Source of the DNA: Pseudomonas sp. CC120222-01a | GTDB lineage: Bacteria; Pseudomonadota; Gammaproteobacteria; Pseudomonadales; Pseudomonadaceae | DNA length: 64,000 bases | Direction of reading: 5' to 3' | Assembly: GCF_003097235.1 (NCBI RefSeq) | Contig: NZ_QEQQ01000002.1 | Coordinates: 124,001-188,000, forward strand | Part shown: one piece after another, positions 1 to 9,532 of the stretch | Layout: each line of letters starts with the position of its first letter | How positions within the stretch are numbered: position 1 is the stretch's first letter | Notes under the pieces: generated by a model | What the model saw: the letters and a program-made list of their open reading frames with translations, nothing else | Database searches by the model: none | Told to the model about the DNA's origin: nothing | Position numbers and translations under genes: made by a program

Positions 1-1016
1 TCCACAAGCGTTTCGGTGCCTTCACGGCGCTCAACGACGTGTCTCTGGACATCGCTGCTGGCGAGCTGGTGTGCCTGCTCGGCCCGTCCGGTTGCGGCAA
101 GACCACCCTGCTGCGCTGCATCGCCGGCCTTGAGCGCCAGGACCGCGGCACGCTGTACATCGGTGAGCGCGACATCTCCGAACTGCCGCCCCAGGCACGG
201 GACTACGGCATTCTGTTCCAGTCCTACGCGCTGTTCCCCAACCTTAGCGTCGAAGCCAACATCGCTTACGGGCTGACCGGTAACAGCCGCGACGAGAGCC
301 GCCAGCGTGTGGCCGAAATGCTCGAACTGGTTGGCCTGTCCGGCAGCGAAAAGAAATACCCCGGCCAGCTGTCCGGCGGCCAGCAGCAGCGTGTGGCCCT
401 GGCCCGTGCGCTGGCGCCATCACCCTCGCTGCTGCTGCTCGACGAACCGATGTCGGCACTGGATGCCCGGGTGCGTGAGCATCTGTGCACCGAGCTGCGC
501 CAGCTGCAGCGTCAGCTGGGCATCACGACGCTGATGGTCACCCACAATCAGGACGAAGCCATGCTCATGGCCGACCGCATTGCGGTGATGAACAATGGTC
601 AGGTCGAGCAATACGCGACCCCGCAGGAAATCTACGACCAGCCGGCCACGCCGTTCGTCGCCGAGTTCGTCGGCCAGGGCAACTGGCTGCCGTTCCAGCG
701 CAGCAGCGACAGCCACGCCCAGGTTGGCGCCATGAGCATGCGCCTGGCGACCAACGCAGGTACCGCCCGCAGTGGCCGGCTGTTCTGCCGCCCGGAGGCA
801 ATCACCGTGAACCCGGTGGTGCATGAGGAAAACCTGTTCCCGGCCAAGGTCCGCGAAATCACCTTCCTCGGCAACCGCTGCCGCATGAGCTTCGAACTCA
901 AGGCCCTGCCGGGCCATGCGCTGCTGGCCGAACTGGCGCCGGAAGCCATGCCGCGCCTTGGCTCGCAGGATATCTGGGTGGCCTTGCCACCGCAGAGCCT
1001 GCAGGTGTTTGCCTGA
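1..1016 (+). CDS. phnT: 2-aminoethylphosphonate-type ABC transporter, ATP-binding subunit (5' end missing)
   Basis: This is the ATPase that powers an inner-membrane importer. The reading frame is open from base 3, so the true start lies left of the window. Visible ABC motifs in order are Walker A (GPSGCGKTT, near base 85), a Q-loop (FQSYALFPN), the signature [15 protein letters not shown], Walker B with D-loop ([13 protein letters not shown]) and the switch histidine (MVTHNQDEA). A C-terminal accessory domain follows. The permease starts 2 bases after the stop, so the genes are one operon. Assignment to 2-aminoethylphosphonate rather than putrescine or iron rests on the fused permease and the downstream phosphonate-type HD gene, so it is an inference. 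Membership of the ABC importer class is certain. Confidence 0.85.
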   Translation, partial: HKRFGAFTALNDVSLDIAAGELVCLLGPSGCGKTTLLRCIAGLERQDRGTLYIGERDISELPPQARDYGILFQSYALFPNLSVEANIAYGLTGNSRDESRQRVAEMLELVGLSGSEKKYPGQLSGGQQQRVALARALAPSPSLLLLDEPMSALDARVREHLCTELRQLQRQLGITTLMVTHNQDEAMLMADRIAVMNNGQVEQYATPQEIYDQPATPFVAEFVGQGNWLPFQRSSDSHAQVGAMSMRLATNAGTARSGRLFCRPEAITVNPVVHEENLFPAKVREITFLGNRCRMSFELKALPGHALLAELAPEAMPRLGSQDIWVALPPQSLQVFA

Positions 1017-1017
1017 G

Positions 1018-2742
1018 ATGGCCGCGCCAATGTCCCTGCCGCTGACCCAGGCCAAGGATGCGCGACGCGGCGACGTCGCCCTGGGTGATCGCCTGTTCGT
1101 CATCGGTGGCAAGAGCCTGCTGCTGGTCCTGCTGCTGCTGGCCGTGGTGATGCCGCTGCTGGCCATTTTCTGGAAAGGCTTCAGCGCTGAAGCCGGCCAG
1201 GGCGGTGGCCTGCTGGCTGCCCGCGAATTGTTCGCCAGCGAAAACTTCCACTGGTTGCTCGGCAACAGCCTGTCGGTGGCCTTCACCGTGGCGGCGATCG
1301 TGGTGCCGCTGGCCTACCTGTTCGCCTATGCCCTGCAGCGTACGCTGATCCCGGCCAAGGGCCTGTGGCGCGGCATTTCGCTGCTGCCGCTGCTGGCGCC
1401 GTCGATGCTGCCGGCGATTGCCCTGGTCTACCTGTTCGGCAACCAGGGCCTGCTGCGTAGCCTGATCAGCGACAACATCTACGGCTTCTGGGGCATTGTC
1501 CTCGGCGAGGCCATCTACACCTTCCCCCATGCGCTGATGATCCTGCTCTCGGCCCTTTCACTGGCCGACGCCCGGCTGTTTGACGCGGCGTCGAGCATGG
1601 GCGCCGGGCCGTGGCGGGCATTCTGCAGCATCACCTGGCCAGCCACGCGGCAGGCGGTGTTCGCCGCGTTCTGCCTGGTGTTCACCCTGACCATCACCGA
1701 CTTCGGTGTGCCGGTGGTGGTCGGTGGCGACTATCAGGTGCTGGCGCTGGAAGCCTACAAGGCAGTGGTCGGCCAGCAGCAATTCGGCCGTGGCGCGTTG
1801 ATCGGCATGGTGCTGCTGCTGCCAGCGCTGCTCAGCTTCGGCGTCGATGCATGGCTGCGTCGGCGCCAGGGTGAGGCAATGAGCGGTCGTGCCCAGGTGT
1901 TCGAGCCCAAGCCGTCGCGCTGCCGTGATGCCTGCTTCCTGGCCATCGTGCTGCTGGTCTGCGCGGCGCTGCTGGTGGTGATCGGCATGGCGGTGTACTC
2001 GTCGCTGGTGACGTTCTGGCCGTACAACCTGACCCTGTCGTTCAAGCACTATATGTTCGACGATACGGCCGGAGGCGGCTGGCTGGCCTACCGCAACAGC
2101 GTGACCATGGCCCTGTGCACCGCACTGATCGGCAGCCTGGTGATCTTCACCGGCGCCTATCTGATGGAGAAAACCCAGGGCCAGCGCCTGCTCAACCAGG
2201 CCCTGCGCCTGCTCAGCTTCATCCCCATGGCGGTACCCGGGTTGGTACTGGGCCTGGGCTACGTGTTCTTCTTCAACCTCAACGGCAACCCGCTGCACGT
2301 GTTCTATGGCGGCATGGCGCTGCTGGTGCTGTGCACCATCGCCCACTACCTGACCACCGCGCAGATGACCGCCGCCACCGCACTGCGCCAACTCGACGGC
2401 GAGTTCGAGGCAGCCGCGCTGTCGCTCAAGGCGCCGCTGTACAAGCACTTCGTGCGGGTCACCGTGCCGATCTGCCTGCCGGCGCTGCTGGACATCATCC
2501 GCTACCTGTTCGTCTCGGCAATGACCACTGTGTCGGCAGCGATCTTCCTCTACAGCCCCGACACCATCCTCGCCGCCGTCGCCGTGTTGAACATGGACGA
2601 TGCCGGCAACGTTGGCGGCGCCGCCGCCATGTCGACCCTGATCCTGCTGACCAGCGCCGCTGCTTCCTTGCTGCTGGCTGGTGCTTCCCGCGGCCTGCTG
2701 CGCCGCTCCCAGGCCTGGCGCCAACGCGCCCCCGGCCATTGA
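1018..2742 (+). CDS. phnU: 2-aminoethylphosphonate-type ABC transporter, fused permease subunit
   Basis: A 574-residue inner-membrane protein made of two permease halves in one chain, as in Fe(III)/phosphonate-type importers. Long hydrophobic segments alternate with cytoplasmic loops. Each half carries an EAA-like loop that would contact the ATPase: the first near LADARLFDAASSMGAG, the second near LDGEFEAAALSLKAP. I chose ATG 1018, two bases after the ATPase stop; the open frame continues upstream inside that gene. It should form the membrane channel with the preceding ATPase and following binding protein. The substrate is inferred from context and not visible in the permease itself. Confidence 0.85.
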   Translation: MAAPMSLPLTQAKDARRGDVALGDRLFVIGGKSLLLVLLLLAVVMPLLAIFWKGFSAEAGQGGGLLAARELFASENFHWLLGNSLSVAFTVAAIVVPLAYLFAYALQRTLIPAKGLWRGISLLPLLAPSMLPAIALVYLFGNQGLLRSLISDNIYGFWGIVLGEAIYTFPHALMILLSALSLADARLFDAASSMGAGPWRAFCSITWPATRQAVFAAFCLVFTLTITDFGVPVVVGGDYQVLALEAYKAVVGQQQFGRGALIGMVLLLPALLSFGVDAWLRRRQGEAMSGRAQVFEPKPSRCRDACFLAIVLLVCAALLVVIGMAVYSSLVTFWPYNLTLSFKHYMFDDTAGGGWLAYRNSVTMALCTALIGSLVIFTGAYLMEKTQGQRLLNQALRLLSFIPMAVPGLVLGLGYVFFFNLNGNPLHVFYGGMALLVLCTIAHYLTTAQMTAATALRQLDGEFEAAALSLKAPLYKHFVRVTVPICLPALLDIIRYLFVSAMTTVSAAIFLYSPDTILAAVAVLNMDDAGNVGGAAAMSTLILLTSAAASLLLAGASRGLLRRSQAWRQRAPGH

Positions 2743-2772
2743 CCGACTGCCCACACTGATAGGAAACGCATC

Positions 2773-3798
2773 ATGTTCAAGCCCCTTGCACTTGCCGCTG
2801 CCGTATCCGCCGTCTTCAGCCTGCAGGCTTCGGCCGCAGCCACTCAGTTGACCGTCTACACCGCCCTGGAAGCCGAGCAGCTCAAGAGCTACAAGCAGGC
2901 CTTCGAAAAGGCCAACCCGGACATCGAAATCAAATGGGTGCGTGACTCCACCGGCATCATCACCGCCAAGCTGCTGGCCGAGAAAGACCGCCCGCAAGCC
3001 GACGCGGTCTGGGGCCTGGCCGCTTCCAGCCTGGCCATCCTCGACCAGAACGGCATGCTCGAAGCCTACGCGCCGAAAGACCTGGGCAAGATCTCCGCCA
3101 ACTACCGCGATGCGGCCAACCCGCCAGCCTGGGTCGGCATGGACGTGTGGGCCGCGACTATCTGCTTCAATACCGTCGAAGCCGAGAAGCAGGGCCTGAG
3201 CAAACCGGTGAGCTGGCAGGACCTGACCAAGCCTGAATACAAAGGCAAGATCGTCATGCCTAACCCGGCTTCGTCCGGCACCGGCTTCCTCGACGTCAGT
3301 GCCTGGCTGCAGACCTTCGGCGAGCCGCAGGGTTGGGCCTACATGGACGCCCTGCACCAGAACATCGGCCAGTACGTGCACTCCGGCTCCAAGCCGTGCA
3401 AGCTGGCGGCGGCGGGCGAGTTCCCGATCGGTATCTCGTTCGAGTACCCGGCCGTGCAGCTCAAGCGCCAGGGCGCGCCGCTGGATATCGTGCTGCCGAA
3501 GGAAGGCCTGGGCTGGGAGATCGAGGCGACCGCCGTGATCAAGGGCTCGCCGAAGGCTGACGCAGCCAAGCGCCTGGCTGATTTCTCGGCAAGCCCTGCC
3601 GCCATGGAGCTGTACAAGGACAACTTTGCCGTACTGGCCGCGCCAGGCATTGCCAAGCCGCAGACCGAGCTGCCAGCCGACTATGAACAGCGCCTGATCA
3701 AGAACGACTTTGCCTGGGCCTCGAAGAACCGCGACGAGATCCTCACTGAATGGCGCAAGCGCTATGACGGCAAGTCGGAGAAAGTGGCGCAACAATAA
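2773..3798 (+). CDS. phnS: 2-aminoethylphosphonate-type ABC transporter, periplasmic binding protein
   Basis: A 341-residue periplasmic solute-binding protein of the iron/phosphonate extracellular-binding fold. It has a clear signal peptide (MFKPLALAAAVSAVFSLQASA, probable cleavage after ASA). The mature chain begins with the strand pattern TQLTVYTALEAEQL typical of this family, followed by a DSTGIITAKLLAEK stretch and a PNPASSGTGF stretch that are common ligand-site regions. A ribosome site (AGGAAA) precedes the ATG. It sits 30 bases after the permease stop and completes the importer. Ligand identity is inferred from the neighbouring HD gene. Confidence 0.85.
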   Translation: MFKPLALAAAVSAVFSLQASAAATQLTVYTALEAEQLKSYKQAFEKANPDIEIKWVRDSTGIITAKLLAEKDRPQADAVWGLAASSLAILDQNGMLEAYAPKDLGKISANYRDAANPPAWVGMDVWAATICFNTVEAEKQGLSKPVSWQDLTKPEYKGKIVMPNPASSGTGFLDVSAWLQTFGEPQGWAYMDALHQNIGQYVHSGSKPCKLAAAGEFPIGISFEYPAVQLKRQGAPLDIVLPKEGLGWEIEATAVIKGSPKADAAKRLADFSASPAAMELYKDNFAVLAAPGIAKPQTELPADYEQRLIKNDFAWASKNRDEILTEWRKRYDGKSEKVAQQ

Positions 3799-3821
3799 GA
3801 AAAAGCCCAGGAGTGAAGCCA

Positions 3822-4370
3822 ATGCTTACGCCAGCCCAGACCATCGACAAGCTGTTCAACTTGTATGAGCAGCATGGCAGCGACGACTACATCGGCGAAG
3901 CCATCAACCAGCTCGAACACATGTCCCAGGCTGCGCAGCTGGCCATGGCTGAAGGCTACGACGATGAAGTGGTGCTGGCGGCGTTCTTCCACGACATTGG
4001 CCACCTGTGCGGCGGCGACGCAAGCATGGGGGGCTATGGCGTGGTCAGCCATGAGCGCATCGGTGCCGAGTACCTGCGCCGTTGTGGCTTTGGCGAGCGG
4101 ATGGCGCGGCTGGTGCAGTATCACGTGGAGGCCAAGCGTTACCTGACCTTGCGCCAGCCGGGGTATTACGACCGGTTGAGCGAGGCGAGCCGGCGGACGC
4201 TGGAATATCAAGGTGGGGTCATGAGCGCTGATGAGGCAGATGCCTTCGAGCGCGATCCGCTGTTCGAGGTCAGTTTGCGGATGCGCGAGTGGGACGAGAT
4301 GGCCAAGGAGGTCGGGGTGCCGGTGATGGATCTGGTGGTGCTGAAGGACAAGGCATTGGCCTTGCTTTGA
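3822..4370 (+). CDS. PhnZ-like HD-domain protein of phosphonate operons
   Basis: A 182-residue HD-domain protein resembling the family linked to phosphonate degradation operons. PhnZ, the characterised relative, is a di-iron oxygenase that cleaves 2-amino-1-hydroxyethylphosphonate to glycine and phosphate. The metal-binding core is visible: H57-D58 in FFHDIGHL, with further histidines in the VSHERIG and VQYHVEAKRY segments. I chose ATG 3822 because AGGAG lies 9 bases upstream; an in-frame GTG at 3813 overlaps that site. It closes the transporter operon. The partner hydroxylase PhnY is not in the window, so the reaction is inferred from family and neighbours. Confidence 0.75.
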   Translation: MLTPAQTIDKLFNLYEQHGSDDYIGEAINQLEHMSQAAQLAMAEGYDDEVVLAAFFHDIGHLCGGDASMGGYGVVSHERIGAEYLRRCGFGERMARLVQYHVEAKRYLTLRQPGYYDRLSEASRRTLEYQGGVMSADEADAFERDPLFEVSLRMREWDEMAKEVGVPVMDLVVLKDKALALL

Positions 4371-4382
4371 GGATTGCCTGTA

Positions 4383-4462
4383 CCGGCCTCTTCGCGGGCA
4401 CGCCCGCTCCCACAGGGACCACACAATACCTGTGGGAGCGGGCGTGCCCGCGAAGGGGCCGG
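4383..4462. repeat. Inverted pair of REP elements
   Basis: Two facing copies of a roughly 33-base REP element, each with the core GCGGGC(A)CGCCCGC and a TCCCACAG end, separated by a short spacer. The arms can fold into a long hairpin. It lies between the convergent HD gene and DUF3482 gene. REP pairs of this type are common between Pseudomonas genes. Confidence 0.9.
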
Positions 4463-4472
4463 ACCTGCTGAA

Positions 4473-5843
4473 TCAGATCTGTGAAACCAATGCCTCCAGC
4501 TGTTCCTGCCGCTCAGCCTGATTGAGCTTCGCCCCAGGGTTGAGCGTCGACCATTGCGGATGCGCCCGCGCCTTGCTCAAGGCCTCCGGCAGCTTCCCCT
4601 CACGCCAGGCCTTCTCATCCAGTTCGCCCAGCCGGATGCTGTCCTGGGCCGCATGTCCGCGGCCATCCAGTGCCACCATCAACTGCTGCTGACGCAACGC
4701 CAGCAGCCGCAGCACCGTGTCATCCACCGTCAGCTCGCGCTGGCCCTTCAGCTTGCCCATGAGCCGCGACCCATAGTTGCGCGCCGTCTGCAGCGCGCCA
4801 CCGGCAATGGCCCCCGCCAGCGCGGCAGCGCCGAGGGTCAGGCCGCCAACCAGCAAATCGACCCCGGCACCGGCGGCAGCCCCGGCCGCCACGCCGCTGC
4901 CCAGGCGCACACCCAGCAGTTTCAGGGTTTCGGGATTGAACAGGTCATCGCCCCAACGCCCATCCAGCAACGGCAAATCACCGGCATTGGCATCCTCACG
5001 GCGGAAGGCATACAGCTTGAGCAGCGCCTCCACGCAACGCTGCTCACGCTGGCGCACATCCTGGCGTAAGGCCTCGATAGCCCTGGCTTCAGCTGCCGGC
5101 TCGGCCTCGACGCTGCGCCGGCAGGCGGCACAGTCGAGCAGCAGTTCGGCGATCAGCCGCTTGCCGCTGTGTTGACGCGCCAGGCGCTGGGCCTGCTGGT
5201 CATCGATCAACCGTTGCAGGGCCGGCCGGGCGTCCTCCAGCAGCAGTGCGAGGCTCTCGTACAGGCGGCGTTCACCATCCTTTGGCGGCGCTACGCTATC
5301 GAACCGCACCAATGCATGAAGCCCAAGCCGGGCAAGGGCTTCACGCCATTCCGGCTCGCGGTGCTGGCTGCTGGCGACGAAGTTGAGCACCGGCAGCAGC
5401 GGCTTGCCACAACTGGCCAGCACTTCCAGTTCGTCGCGGTACTTGGCCAGCACCGGCTCGCGGGCGTCGATCACATACAGGCCGGCATTGCTCGCCAGCA
5501 GCTGGCGCAGCACCTTGGCTTCCTGCTCGAAGCGCTGGCGTGCCTCGCTGCCCTGCAGGAAGCGTTCGAGGCGGGCCGGGCCGTCCAGGCGTTCGCCGGG
5601 GCGTTCCAGGCGTTCGAGGTAGTCGAGCAGGGCGATGGCGTCTTCCAGGCCGGGGGTGTCGTAGAGCTCGAGCAGCGGTTCGCCGTCCACCGACAGCCGC
5701 GCACCCTCGACATGGCGGGTGGTGCTGGGGCGGTGCGAGACCTCGCCGAAGCCGACGTCGCGGGTGAGCGTGCGCAGCAGCGAAGTCTTGCCGACGTTGG
5801 TGTGGCCGACCACGGCCAGTTTCAGCGGCTCAGTCATGGCCAT
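4473..5843 (-). CDS. DUF3482-type GTPase
   Basis: A 456-residue protein with an N-terminal Era/MnmE-like G domain: G1 GHTNVGKTS near residue 13 and G3 DTPG near residue 62, followed by a long helical region. A glycine- and alanine-rich stretch around residues 310 to 350 (GSGVAAGAAAGAGVDLL and after) resembles a glycine zipper that could insert in a membrane. This matches the GTPase/DUF3482 family, whose cellular role is not established. ATG 5843 was used; ATG 5837 is two codons further in. The start overlaps the end of the DUF2868 gene by 14 bases, which suggests translational coupling and a joint function. Confidence 0.8.
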   Translation of the reverse strand: MAMTEPLKLAVVGHTNVGKTSLLRTLTRDVGFGEVSHRPSTTRHVEGARLSVDGEPLLELYDTPGLEDAIALLDYLERLERPGERLDGPARLERFLQGSEARQRFEQEAKVLRQLLASNAGLYVIDAREPVLAKYRDELEVLASCGKPLLPVLNFVASSQHREPEWREALARLGLHALVRFDSVAPPKDGERRLYESLALLLEDARPALQRLIDDQQAQRLARQHSGKRLIAELLLDCAACRRSVEAEPAAEARAIEALRQDVRQREQRCVEALLKLYAFRREDANAGDLPLLDGRWGDDLFNPETLKLLGVRLGSGVAAGAAAGAGVDLLVGGLTLGAAALAGAIAGGALQTARNYGSRLMGKLKGQRELTVDDTVLRLLALRQQQLMVALDGRGHAAQDSIRLGELDEKAWREGKLPEALSKARAHPQWSTLNPGAKLNQAERQEQLEALVSQI

Positions 5844-7221
5844 GCTCCAGCCAGGTCAGGGGCGAAGTGTCGGCATGGGGCAGGCCGAGGCGGTCGAGGG
5901 CGTCGTGCCAGTCGCCCAGGCGTTCGGCGTCGAGGGCCTGGCCGGGGGCAGCCTGAAGCAACCAGATGCGGGTGGCGCCAGCATTGCGTGCCAGCTCCGC
6001 GAGCAGCGCCAGGCTGCCACGGTCGGGTGAGCGGCGTGGGTCGCAGGCGATGGCCAGGCGCGCCGGTGGGAAACGGCTGAGCTGTTCGAGCAGCTTGTTG
6101 CGTGATTCGCGGCTGTCGAGCACACCGGCGTCGGTTACCGCCTTGGGCAGGGCGGGCGGCCAGGGGCGTTGGTCGTCGAGTTCCAGGCCTACCAGCAAGG
6201 CGCCGCTGCTGCCGCTTTCCAGCTGGCCGGCCTGAAACTGCGGGAGTGCATCGGGAGCGGCGTCCTGCACACCGATGCGTTCGCTTCGCGGCATCAGTGC
6301 ATCGCGCAATTGCGCGTAGCCGGGCAGGCTGAGGTCCAGCGCCAGCTGGGCACGGCCCTGGCGCCAGCGCCACAGGCACAGCCCGGCCAGCAGCAAGCGC
6401 GGCAGCAGGCCGTACACCAGCACCACGCCGAGCAGCCAGCTGGCCCAGGCCTGACGGGCGGCATCCAGGGCGGGAAAGGTATCGCCACTGGCGCGTATCA
6501 TCGCTTCGTCCGGCACGGCGAAACCGAGCAGCGAAGGCAGGGCGCCGAGGGCCTGGGTCAAGTGAATGAACGGGTCGGCGGCCAGCAGGGTGGTTTCCCA
6601 GACGAAGCCGTAACGGCGGGTTGCCAGCAACGTCAGCAGCATGCTCAGGGCGGCGACCATCGCCAGCAGCCACAGGCCGTGCACCAGCACGCCGAGCAGC
6701 CAGCGATTCAGCCGTTGGCGTTGCAGCAGCACCAGCAGTGCCGGCGCCAGGTGCGCGGCCTTGGCGTCGCGGGCGAAGCGCTCACTTAGCCACAACCACA
6801 GGCGGCCGAGGCTGGCGCCGTGCTCGCCGCTCAAGGCGAAACCCACGGCCCAGCCCAGCAACAGCAGCAGATTCAGCCCGAGCAGACTGCCCAGGGCCCA
6901 GAACACATTGACCGGGCGCTGTCCGTCGCCCAGGGCGGCGAGAGCCAGGCCTGCGCCGCTGAAAACGGCCAGCAGCATCAAGGCCAGCAACGCCAGGCGT
7001 GCGCCCTGTTTCCAGTGGCGCAAGGCTGCGGTCATGCCGTCGCGTTCGGCGAGGAACAGCGCGCGGGTTTCGATGCGCGCTGCCAGGTCGCCGCCCTGCT
7101 GGCGGGCATGGCGGTTGGCCTCCTGATCGTCCAGGAGACCGGCGTGTTCCTCGCGCAGGCGTACCGCTTCGGTGAGCCAGCGCTTGTCCAGTGGAGTCGG
7201 TGCAGTCACAAGGTCTTCCAT
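5830..7221 (-). CDS. DUF2868 membrane protein
   Basis: A 463-residue membrane protein of the DUF2868 family. Hydrophobic segments are seen early (ARLALLALMLLAVFSGAGLAL, then VFWALGSLLGLNLLLLLGWAV), in the middle (GLWLLAMVAALSMLLTLLA) and later (SWLLGVVLVYGLLPRLLLAGL), with a soluble C-terminal domain. I chose ATG 7221 (MEDLVTA); a GTG at 7251 with an upstream GAGGA is an alternative that adds ten residues. It runs into the DUF3482 GTPase, so the pair is probably a membrane anchor and a GTPase working together. That partnership is an inference from the overlap; no function is known to me. Confidence 0.75.
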   Translation of the reverse strand: MEDLVTAPTPLDKRWLTEAVRLREEHAGLLDDQEANRHARQQGGDLAARIETRALFLAERDGMTAALRHWKQGARLALLALMLLAVFSGAGLALAALGDGQRPVNVFWALGSLLGLNLLLLLGWAVGFALSGEHGASLGRLWLWLSERFARDAKAAHLAPALLVLLQRQRLNRWLLGVLVHGLWLLAMVAALSMLLTLLATRRYGFVWETTLLAADPFIHLTQALGALPSLLGFAVPDEAMIRASGDTFPALDAARQAWASWLLGVVLVYGLLPRLLLAGLCLWRWRQGRAQLALDLSLPGYAQLRDALMPRSERIGVQDAAPDALPQFQAGQLESGSSGALLVGLELDDQRPWPPALPKAVTDAGVLDSRESRNKLLEQLSRFPPARLAIACDPRRSPDRGSLALLAELARNAGATRIWLLQAAPGQALDAERLGDWHDALDRLGLPHADTSPLTWLEHGHD

Positions 7222-7275
7222 TGCGTGGTTCAGGGCAGAAGCATAACCCACACGCCCGGTGCTATCCTCGCTGGC

Positions 7276-7791
7276 ATGAATACATCACTCCCCCTCAGCC
7301 TGATCGCGGCTCACGCCGAGAACCGCGTGATCGGCATCGACAACTCCATGCCCTGGCACCTGCCGGGGGACTTCAAGTACTTCAAGGCCACCACCCTGGG
7401 CAAGCCGATCATCATGGGGCGCAAGACCTGGGACTCACTGGGCCGGCCGTTGCCTGGGCGGCTGAATATCGTGGTCAGCCGGCAGGCGGGCCTGGAACTG
7501 GCCGGGGCCGAGGTGTTTGCCTCGCTGGAGGCCGCGGTGGTGCGGGCCGAGCAGTGGGCGCGCGAGCAGGGCGTTGGCGAGCTGATGCTGATTGGCGGGG
7601 CGCAGCTGTATGGGCAGGCGTTGGAGAAGGGGCTGGTGAGCCGGATGTACCTGACGCGGGTGGAACTGGCGCCGGAGGGGGATGCGTGGTTCCCTGAGTT
7701 CGACGAGGGCCAGTGGAAGCTGATGTCGAGCGAGGCTCAGGCTGAAGAAGGCAAGCCGGCTTACCACTTCGAGGTTTGGGACAAGGTTTGA
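7276..7791 (+). CDS. folA: Dihydrofolate reductase
   Basis: A 171-residue cytoplasmic enzyme that reduces dihydrofolate to tetrahydrofolate with NADPH, supplying one-carbon carriers and the target of trimethoprim. The family signature is plain: RVIGIDNSMPWHLPGD with the catalytic acid D32, then KPIIMGRKTW and GRPLPGRLNIVVS, and later a GGAQLY segment. Length is normal for bacterial DHFR. The open frame extends far upstream, but ATG 7276 gives the expected N-terminus (MNTSLPLSLIAAHAENR). It is divergent from the DUF2868 gene and ends just before a REP pair. Confidence 0.97.
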   Translation: MNTSLPLSLIAAHAENRVIGIDNSMPWHLPGDFKYFKATTLGKPIIMGRKTWDSLGRPLPGRLNIVVSRQAGLELAGAEVFASLEAAVVRAEQWAREQGVGELMLIGGAQLYGQALEKGLVSRMYLTRVELAPEGDAWFPEFDEGQWKLMSSEAQAEEGKPAYHFEVWDKV

Positions 7792-7799
7792 GATTGCTG

Positions 7800-7888
7800 G
7801 GGCTGCTTTGCAGCCCTTCGCGGGCACGCCCGCTCCCACTGGACCGATGTGGGAGCGGGCGTGCCCGCGAAGGGGCGCAAAGCGCCCC
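7800..7888. repeat. Inverted pair of REP elements
   Basis: Two facing REP copies (cores CGGGCACGCCCGC and GCGGGCGTGCCCG) separated by about nine bases, flanked by extra inverted bases (GGGCTGCTTTGCAGCCC and GGGGCGCAAAGCGCCCC). The element sits between the convergent folA and symporter genes and may help end both transcripts. Confidence 0.9.
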
Positions 7889-7898
7889 CGGCGATTTA

Positions 7899-9290
7899 TC
7901 AGGAGTGGCTCAGCTCGGCATGCTCATCGCCGGCCAGCACGTCCTTGTCGGTCTCTTTCAGCAGCTGGCTAGTCACTACGCCCGCAGTCATCGACCCATT
8001 CACGTTCAAGGCCGTGCGGCCCATGTCGATCAGCGGCTCCACCGAAATCAGCAGTGCCACCAGTTCGACCGGCAAGCCCATGGCCGGCAGCACGATCAGC
8101 GCGGCAAACGTCGCTCCGCCACCAACGCCAGCGACACCCGCGGAGCTCAGCGTCACGATCGCCACCAGGGTCGCGATCCACAGCGGGTCGAAGGTATCGA
8201 TGCCCACCGCAGGTGCCACCATCACTGCCAACATGGCTGGATAGAGGCCCGCGCAGCCGTTCTGGCCAATGGTGGTGCCGAACGATGCACTGAAGCTGGC
8301 AATCGACTGCGGCACACCCAGGCGGCGCGTCTGCGCTTCGATGTTCAGCGGGATGCTGGCAGCGCTGGAACGGCTGGTGAAGGCAAAGGTCAGCACCGGC
8401 CAGACTTTGCGGAAGAAGCGCAGCGGGCTCACGCCAGTGGCGGCGAGGATAATGCCGTGGACCACGAACATCAGCGCCAGGCCCAGGTACGACACCACCA
8501 CGAAGCTGCCCAGCTTGAGGATGTCTTCCATGTTCGAGCTGGCCACCACCTTGGTCATCAGCGCCAGTACGCCGTAAGGGGTGAGCTTCATCACCACGCG
8601 TACCAGGCGCATCACCCAGGCCTGCAGGGTATCGATGGCCGACAGGGCGCGCGCGCCCTTCTCGGCGTCGTCCTTGATCAGCTGCAGCGCGGCCAGGCCG
8701 ACGAACACGGCGAAGATCACTACGCTGATGATCGAGGTCGGCTTGGCCCGGGCCAAGTCGCCGACCGGGTTGCTCGGGATGAACGAAAGCAGCAGTTGCG
8801 GGATATTCAGGTCGGCGACCTTGCCCACGTAGTCGCTGTGGATAACCTGCATGCGCGCGCTTTCCTGGGCGCCGGCCACCAGGCCTTCGGCGCTCAGGCC
8901 GAACAGGTTGGTCAGGACAATACCGATCAGTGCGGCAATGGCGGTGGTCAGCAGCAGCGTGCCGATGCTCAGCACGCTGATGCGGCCGAGCGATGACGCG
9001 TTGTGCAGGCGGGCCACGGCGCTGAGGATCGAGGCGAAGATCAGCGGCATGACGATCATCTGCAGCAGGCCGACGTAGCCGTTGCCGACCAGGTCCAGCC
9101 AGCTGATGGTGGCCTTGAGTACCGGGTGGCCGGCGCCATAAATGGTGTGCAGGGCCAGGCCGAATGCGACGCCCAGCGCCAGGCCCAGCAGGACCTTCTT
9201 GGCCAGGCTCCAATCGGTGCGGCTGGTTTGCGCCAGGCCTAGCAGCAGGGCCAGGAACGCCAGCAGGTTGAGGGACAACGGCAGGTTCAT
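7899..9290 (-). CDS. tcyP: L-cystine-type sodium/dicarboxylate-fold symporter
   Basis: A 463-residue inner-membrane transporter of the dicarboxylate/amino-acid:cation symporter family. The N-terminal half ([11 protein letters not shown], then [21 protein letters not shown]) and the serine-rich hairpin region ([16 protein letters not shown]) fit this fold and most resemble the TcyP/YdjN cystine carriers rather than glutamate or C4-dicarboxylate carriers. I chose ATG 9290 because GGAG lies about nine bases upstream; an upstream in-frame start would add ten residues with no support. Its promoter side is an A+T-rich gap shared with pchP. Cystine specificity is a family-based inference. Confidence 0.8.
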   Translation of the reverse strand: MNLPLSLNLLAFLALLLGLAQTSRTDWSLAKKVLLGLALGVAFGLALHTIYGAGHPVLKATISWLDLVGNGYVGLLQMIVMPLIFASILSAVARLHNASSLGRISVLSIGTLLLTTAIAALIGIVLTNLFGLSAEGLVAGAQESARMQVIHSDYVGKVADLNIPQLLLSFIPSNPVGDLARAKPTSIISVVIFAVFVGLAALQLIKDDAEKGARALSAIDTLQAWVMRLVRVVMKLTPYGVLALMTKVVASSNMEDILKLGSFVVVSYLGLALMFVVHGIILAATGVSPLRFFRKVWPVLTFAFTSRSSAASIPLNIEAQTRRLGVPQSIASFSASFGTTIGQNGCAGLYPAMLAVMVAPAVGIDTFDPLWIATLVAIVTLSSAGVAGVGGGATFAALIVLPAMGLPVELVALLISVEPLIDMGRTALNVNGSMTAGVVTSQLLKETDKDVLAGDEHAELSHS

Positions 9291-9374
9291 TGAAGCTCCA
9301 GGAAAAAGCAGAAGAGGCATCGCCTCTGGTGAGCGATTGCGAACGGAAATGCTAACAGCCTGAAAACAAACGAA

Positions 9375-9417
9375 TTTATACCCAAAAGTAATTTGCTTAG
9401 TCGTTTATGGAATAACA
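9375..9417 (-). promoter_or_regulatory. Candidate promoter of the cystine-type symporter gene
   Basis: On the minus strand a TATAAA box (9380 to 9375) is followed by about 78 bases to the symporter start. The sequence just upstream is strikingly A+T-rich for this genome (to about 9417) and no good -35 box is seen, as expected for a promoter needing an activator. CysB would be the obvious candidate for a cystine carrier, but I cannot show a defined site. Confidence 0.3.
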
Positions 9418-9532
9418 GGTTGTCGCGGATAGCAATGCACACGGCGTTTACAGTTTTGTGAAGGTCGTTGTGAGGGGCCGGAATCGGCGAATGTTGCACT
9501 AGTTTTTCCGGGTCATTTCAGGAGATTCGCAC

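Noticed and set aside
1558..3822. A 754-codon open frame on the minus strand opposite the permease and binding protein
   Set aside because: It is antisense to two clear transporter genes, is low in any family pattern, and is the kind of long frame that high G+C third positions create.
4383..4462. REP pairs considered as a CRISPR array
   Set aside because: Only two copies, facing each other, with no regular spacers and no cas genes.
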